A stretch of 64,000 nt of DNA from Liolophura sinensis (taxonomy: Eukaryota; Mollusca; Polyplacophora; Chitonida; Chitonidae). The DNA lies in NCBI RefSeq assembly GCF_032854445.1, contig NC_088297.1, positions 9,758,163 to 9,822,162 of the forward strand, in the 5' to 3' direction. The notes beneath the pieces are model-generated. The model ran no database searches. It saw only the letters and a program-made list of their open reading frames with translations, and was not told where the DNA came from. Positions 60,415 through 64,000 of the stretch are shown piece after piece. The stretch's first letter is position 1. Each line of letters begins with the position of its first letter. A program made the position numbers and the translations under genes.

Positions 60415-62470
60415 GTAAGTAGTTCGTTAGTGAAAGACAACTTTCGAAGTTTCACCTGTTGGTGGGAATGTTGTCAAACAATGTTCGCGTGTTTTGTATG
60501 GTTGATGTCGAGATTCAAAAAGGTGATAAAATAATTGACAACATTGGAGGGTAAAAGTTTTACCTGTTATTTTGTCATTCAGTCGACGCTGGCAGAAAAT
60601 GACGACGTCGAATATCGACGGACTACATGGTTAATTTCTGTCTAGTTCAAGCAGAAGATACTTAAACATTGCTAGTGACAGTCTAGAGCTACATGTGACT
60701 CGTAACACATTTACAACGTTACCAGTAGAAATTTAAAGAAAAAAAAAGGAGCGTTGATCTTACATATTGTATTCCCCACAGCAAAGCTCAAGGAGATGAT
60801 CTTAACGGAATGTACGGGTGCCTCAGTTTTGTTGATATGCAGTGTGATATTGTGACATCAAATTCAGTGTTTACAATCTGCAGCCCTATATGCATTTACT
60901 TATCACACTTTTTGGATTTTCTTTTTCAATATTTTGTATCTAGGGAGTTGTGAAGAATTGGGTTGTATCACATGGCAGAGTGGCATCAAGTCATTGAAGT
61001 GTCTGCTTTTCACAATGAACTGAAACATCACCCAATGTTTCAAAATTACAGCTCCCAATATTTTTATTATTATTACTACTTTGTTTATTGTGCAATTATT
61101 TATATTTCCAGTTTCCTTTAATGTTACTACAAGCATGAAATGAACGAGTCAGAGGTGGTTTTCTATATTTCTACACAAGCTTGTCTCATTCTAGAACAGA
61201 TGGTTACATCTAAATAGTAATGAACGTGGACATTTAAGCACTAAGATGGTGATGCCTAATAATGTGTCCTGTCTGAACAAATTGGATGAAAAACAAAAAG
61301 GCAATGTCATGTAAGCCCTCCTCACTGTCGTCATAATAAGCCAAATATGTATTACGATGTCAGTCCATGATCCTCAGGAAAGTGAGGATACACATTGAAT
61401 GCCGAGCAGGGCAGTTTGAAGACAGAATTCTGTAAGACAAAATCGGATGATAGAGATCATGTGATCTCCTTAGTATCAAGTGGCGTGGGTGAAGAAAAAG
61501 GTTTTCCCAACGTTTTATTGCATAGGAAAATGCCTATTTTTCAATCACTGTCAGCAATCTTGTATCCGTTTGATTTGTATAATTGTCAGCTTTCCAGATA
61601 ATCTGAGTATTTCTGCAGAGCTTTCGTGATGTTATTTTGTACCACTAGGCCTTTACTGGTGGCTGGCGAAGTGGCAAAAAGGGACGTTTTCCTCAGTGCT
61701 TTAGCATTGGGCGGCCATTTTGTTTTAAACGCCAAAGGGTGGTTGCATGACGTCCAGCTTCTGACCTGTCTTACAATCTGCAAACACATGCAGTCTCCCA
61801 CCCTTCCATTTATTACCTCCATGTGTTGTGGGTCTCCCAGGTCCATGACTGTTTTTGATCTGACCTTCACACATGTATGTTGAATTAGGTCAGAGGTGTT
61901 AGCTATCACAGCCTGGACCATATGGATGTGAATCTGATAGATCTTGTGATGGGTGTTACGTCTTGGTCCATTCATAAACATTATCAGCACAGTCCTTAGT
62001 AACATAGTCTAGATGTAGTTTTAGTCTTCTTGATATTTTACCTCGCGTTCAGCAGCACATACACACATAGTGATACATGTCGTGTACGGGTACAAGTTGC
62101 AGGTACATGTACATGAAAGATATTAAATTGAATTAGACGTGGCCGAAATTTGACCCCTCTAATCTGGCCTTTAAAGCGGCCCCAGCTCATGTTAGAAGTA
62201 CATATATGTGTACTGATATACAGTAGATATGTATTTCGGTTTCCTTCAGAAGTATTTCATACATTCATGATCATACATTCACAGAAGTAAAGTGAGTCAA
62301 AGCGCATAAAAGTTTTTCAGTGTATATCATATTCTTATTTAAATGCTATTTTACATCATAATCAAGAATTTTTCACTTACATACGGGGATAAACCACCAA
62401 CTTCTGTCACATTAACGATGAATTTTTCCACACAGCCACCAAGATCACATGAATGGTGGAAGTGTGGGAA
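60415..62470. other. Downstream of the NKAIN-like exon, nothing coding recognised
   Basis: Probably intron 1 of the NKAIN-like gene. Overlapping ORFs on both strands at 61586-62005 match no family I know. Confidence 0.4.
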
Positions 62471-62475
62471 TTTTC

Positions 62476-63055
62476 AAAGGAGAAGAAAACTTTAAAAAAT
62501 TACACTATCGGCTGAAAAGAGCACATTTTTCATATCTGGTTGTCCCTGCTGCATAATTTTGTGGGTTTTCCTCGCCATACACGTAAAGCCTAAAAACGGC
62601 AAAGCTGGCATAAATCGCGGAGTCTATTGCGTCCTCCATCTTAAACACCCTGTAATTTATGATGGGGGTGTGTTGCCACTCAGCCAGTGGGAGTGGTTAA
62701 AACTGCCAGCTTGTTCGTGTAAACTCGGAACCTACGTCCAACATTCCGGTTCCCCCGATTGTCAAGCGTAAAAAGGAACTGTACTGTTTGCTACCTTCTG
62801 TGAAGAAAAGTTCTACCGGAATCATACGAACTGCAGTTTGGCAGTTTCCAATGGAAATATTCCTCCTAACACAGAAGACTTTAGGACTAGTTCTTAGGCA
62901 AAAAGGAGTTGCCCACAGTGGATTTTGGCGCTGACTTAATTTATAATTTATCAACTGGAGGTATATATTAGAATTTTTTTAATGTCATGCACCTGCAAAG
63001 AAATGCATACTCTTTTCAGTGGTATTTGTTTGATATTTAAGTTTTCTTTAACTTT
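62476..63055. mobile_element. MITE with AAAGGAGAAGAA end, copy 2
   Basis: Close relative of 57232-57774 over its whole length (CTCGCCATACACGTAAAGCC, CTGCAGTTTGGCAGTTTCC). The left end is intact; the right end is diverged (TTTCTTTAACTTT). Confidence 0.8.
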
Positions 63056-64000
63056 TTTTTCCCTCACTCTTTCAATTTAAATACAGTGCTTGCACATTTA
63101 TATACTTATACATTTAAGATTTTTTTAACACATGAACATTTTACTGGTGTGGTCAAAATAGACTACAATCACCACCTATCATATACATGTACCTGTACAT
63201 TAGTTAAAAGCTTATTTTAATAAGGGTGAGCTGCACCCTGCCCATAAACTGTGCATTGTTTTTGTTAGACACAGTGTTAATGAAGCCCATATTGCCCCCC
63301 CCCCCCCCATTTCTTTTTTTTTTTTTGCCCTTTTGGAGTTTATCTTTGCCCCATCACTCTCTTCATTTCAAGGCCTCTTAGCCAGCTGCCTGTATTGTCA
63401 TATGTATGGTTGTCTGGGACACTCTGTTTGTCTCAGTCTGATGTCCATGGCTGTTTCTACTAAGATGACCAGTTGACTCGCTGATGTGTGCAAATTCGGG
63501 TACTTGTATTTATACCTTTATTAGCAGCGAGAGAGTAATTACCATTATCCAGGTAGCTTTAGTGCTAATTACCTTACCTGTACCTAGTGAAGTTTAGCTG
63601 ATTAACACATTAGATAAATGACATTTGAGCTTTGTAACTGCTGTCCCCCGGAACTAGAAAAACAAGTTAGGTTGAGTTCAGGGCTTGTTTTTGTTAACTT
63701 TTTTTTATTTGTTGTCTTAAAATGAACATCTTTGTTGCATCTAAATTGTTTTCTTGTCTGCATGATGTCCTATATATGTTGTTGCCAGTCCCACTTCTTT
63801 GGTAGCTTCATGTTGCTTACAGGCAGCGTGCAAATCGGTAAAAAAATTCGATTCATTGTTTGTATATTCAGGTTTAGATCTGGAATTGCTGTACATCATT
63901 GTACCGTGTACATGTAGTACTAAACCAGGTGCTATTAAAACAAATTTCAGTGTTTTTGTCATTATACTACATGTACAATCAGTAAGCGCTGCAGCCTAGA
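63056..64000. other. Window end, nothing coding recognised
   Basis: AT-rich sequence with a C-run and T-run at 63295-63326. No exon or repeat family was identified. Confidence 0.4.

Noticed and set aside
61586-62005. 139-aa minus-strand ORF and 85-aa plus-strand ORF
   Set aside because: They overlap each other, match no family I recognise and have no convincing splice or start context.

Overview
This is nuclear DNA of an animal. It has split genes with GT-AG introns, vertebrate-recognisable protein families, dense short interspersed repeats and many minisatellites, and no prokaryotic gene order. Two tRNA-headed SINE families dominate. I associate them with marine lophotrochozoans, so a mollusc is my best guess (an inference from repeat style, not a database match).

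Layout. (1) 189-9023, + strand: a six-exon gene for a small secreted fibrinogen-related protein. Its exons 2-3 appear twice around a 200-N assembly gap, which looks like an unmerged contig or haplotype overlap. (2) 9024-15400: no gene recognised; SINEs, a MITE and several minisatellites. (3) 15427-23651, + strand: an eight-exon gene for MICOS subunit MIC27/MIC26 (APOOL/APOO family). (4) 23652-29659: space between two convergent genes. (5) 29660-56058, - strand: a twelve-exon gene for aspartyl/asparaginyl beta-hydroxylase (ASPH), reconstructed from start to stop with consistent phases (559 codons plus stop). (6) 57957-59713: a broken hAT transposon with perfect terminal inverted repeats, next to a MITE that has a second copy at 62.5 kb. 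(7) 60361-60414, + strand: a probable first coding exon of an NKAIN-family gene that runs off the window.

The most unusual pattern is that four minisatellites are each anchored on a splice junction. Every repeat unit carries exon-end sequence together with the splice site, and the array extends from the real exon into the intron. Three multiply 5' splice sites (MIC27 exon 4, ASPH exons 2 and 3). One multiplies a 3' splice site plus about 75 nt of exon (ASPH exon 8). This turns single splice sites into fields of roughly 6 to 58 near-identical candidates.

The genes are functionally unrelated to each other (secreted lectin-like protein, mitochondrial cristae protein, ER hydroxylase, membrane protein). 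The shared feature of the locus is its repeat behaviour. Nearly all long ORFs in the window lie inside minisatellites and are not genes.
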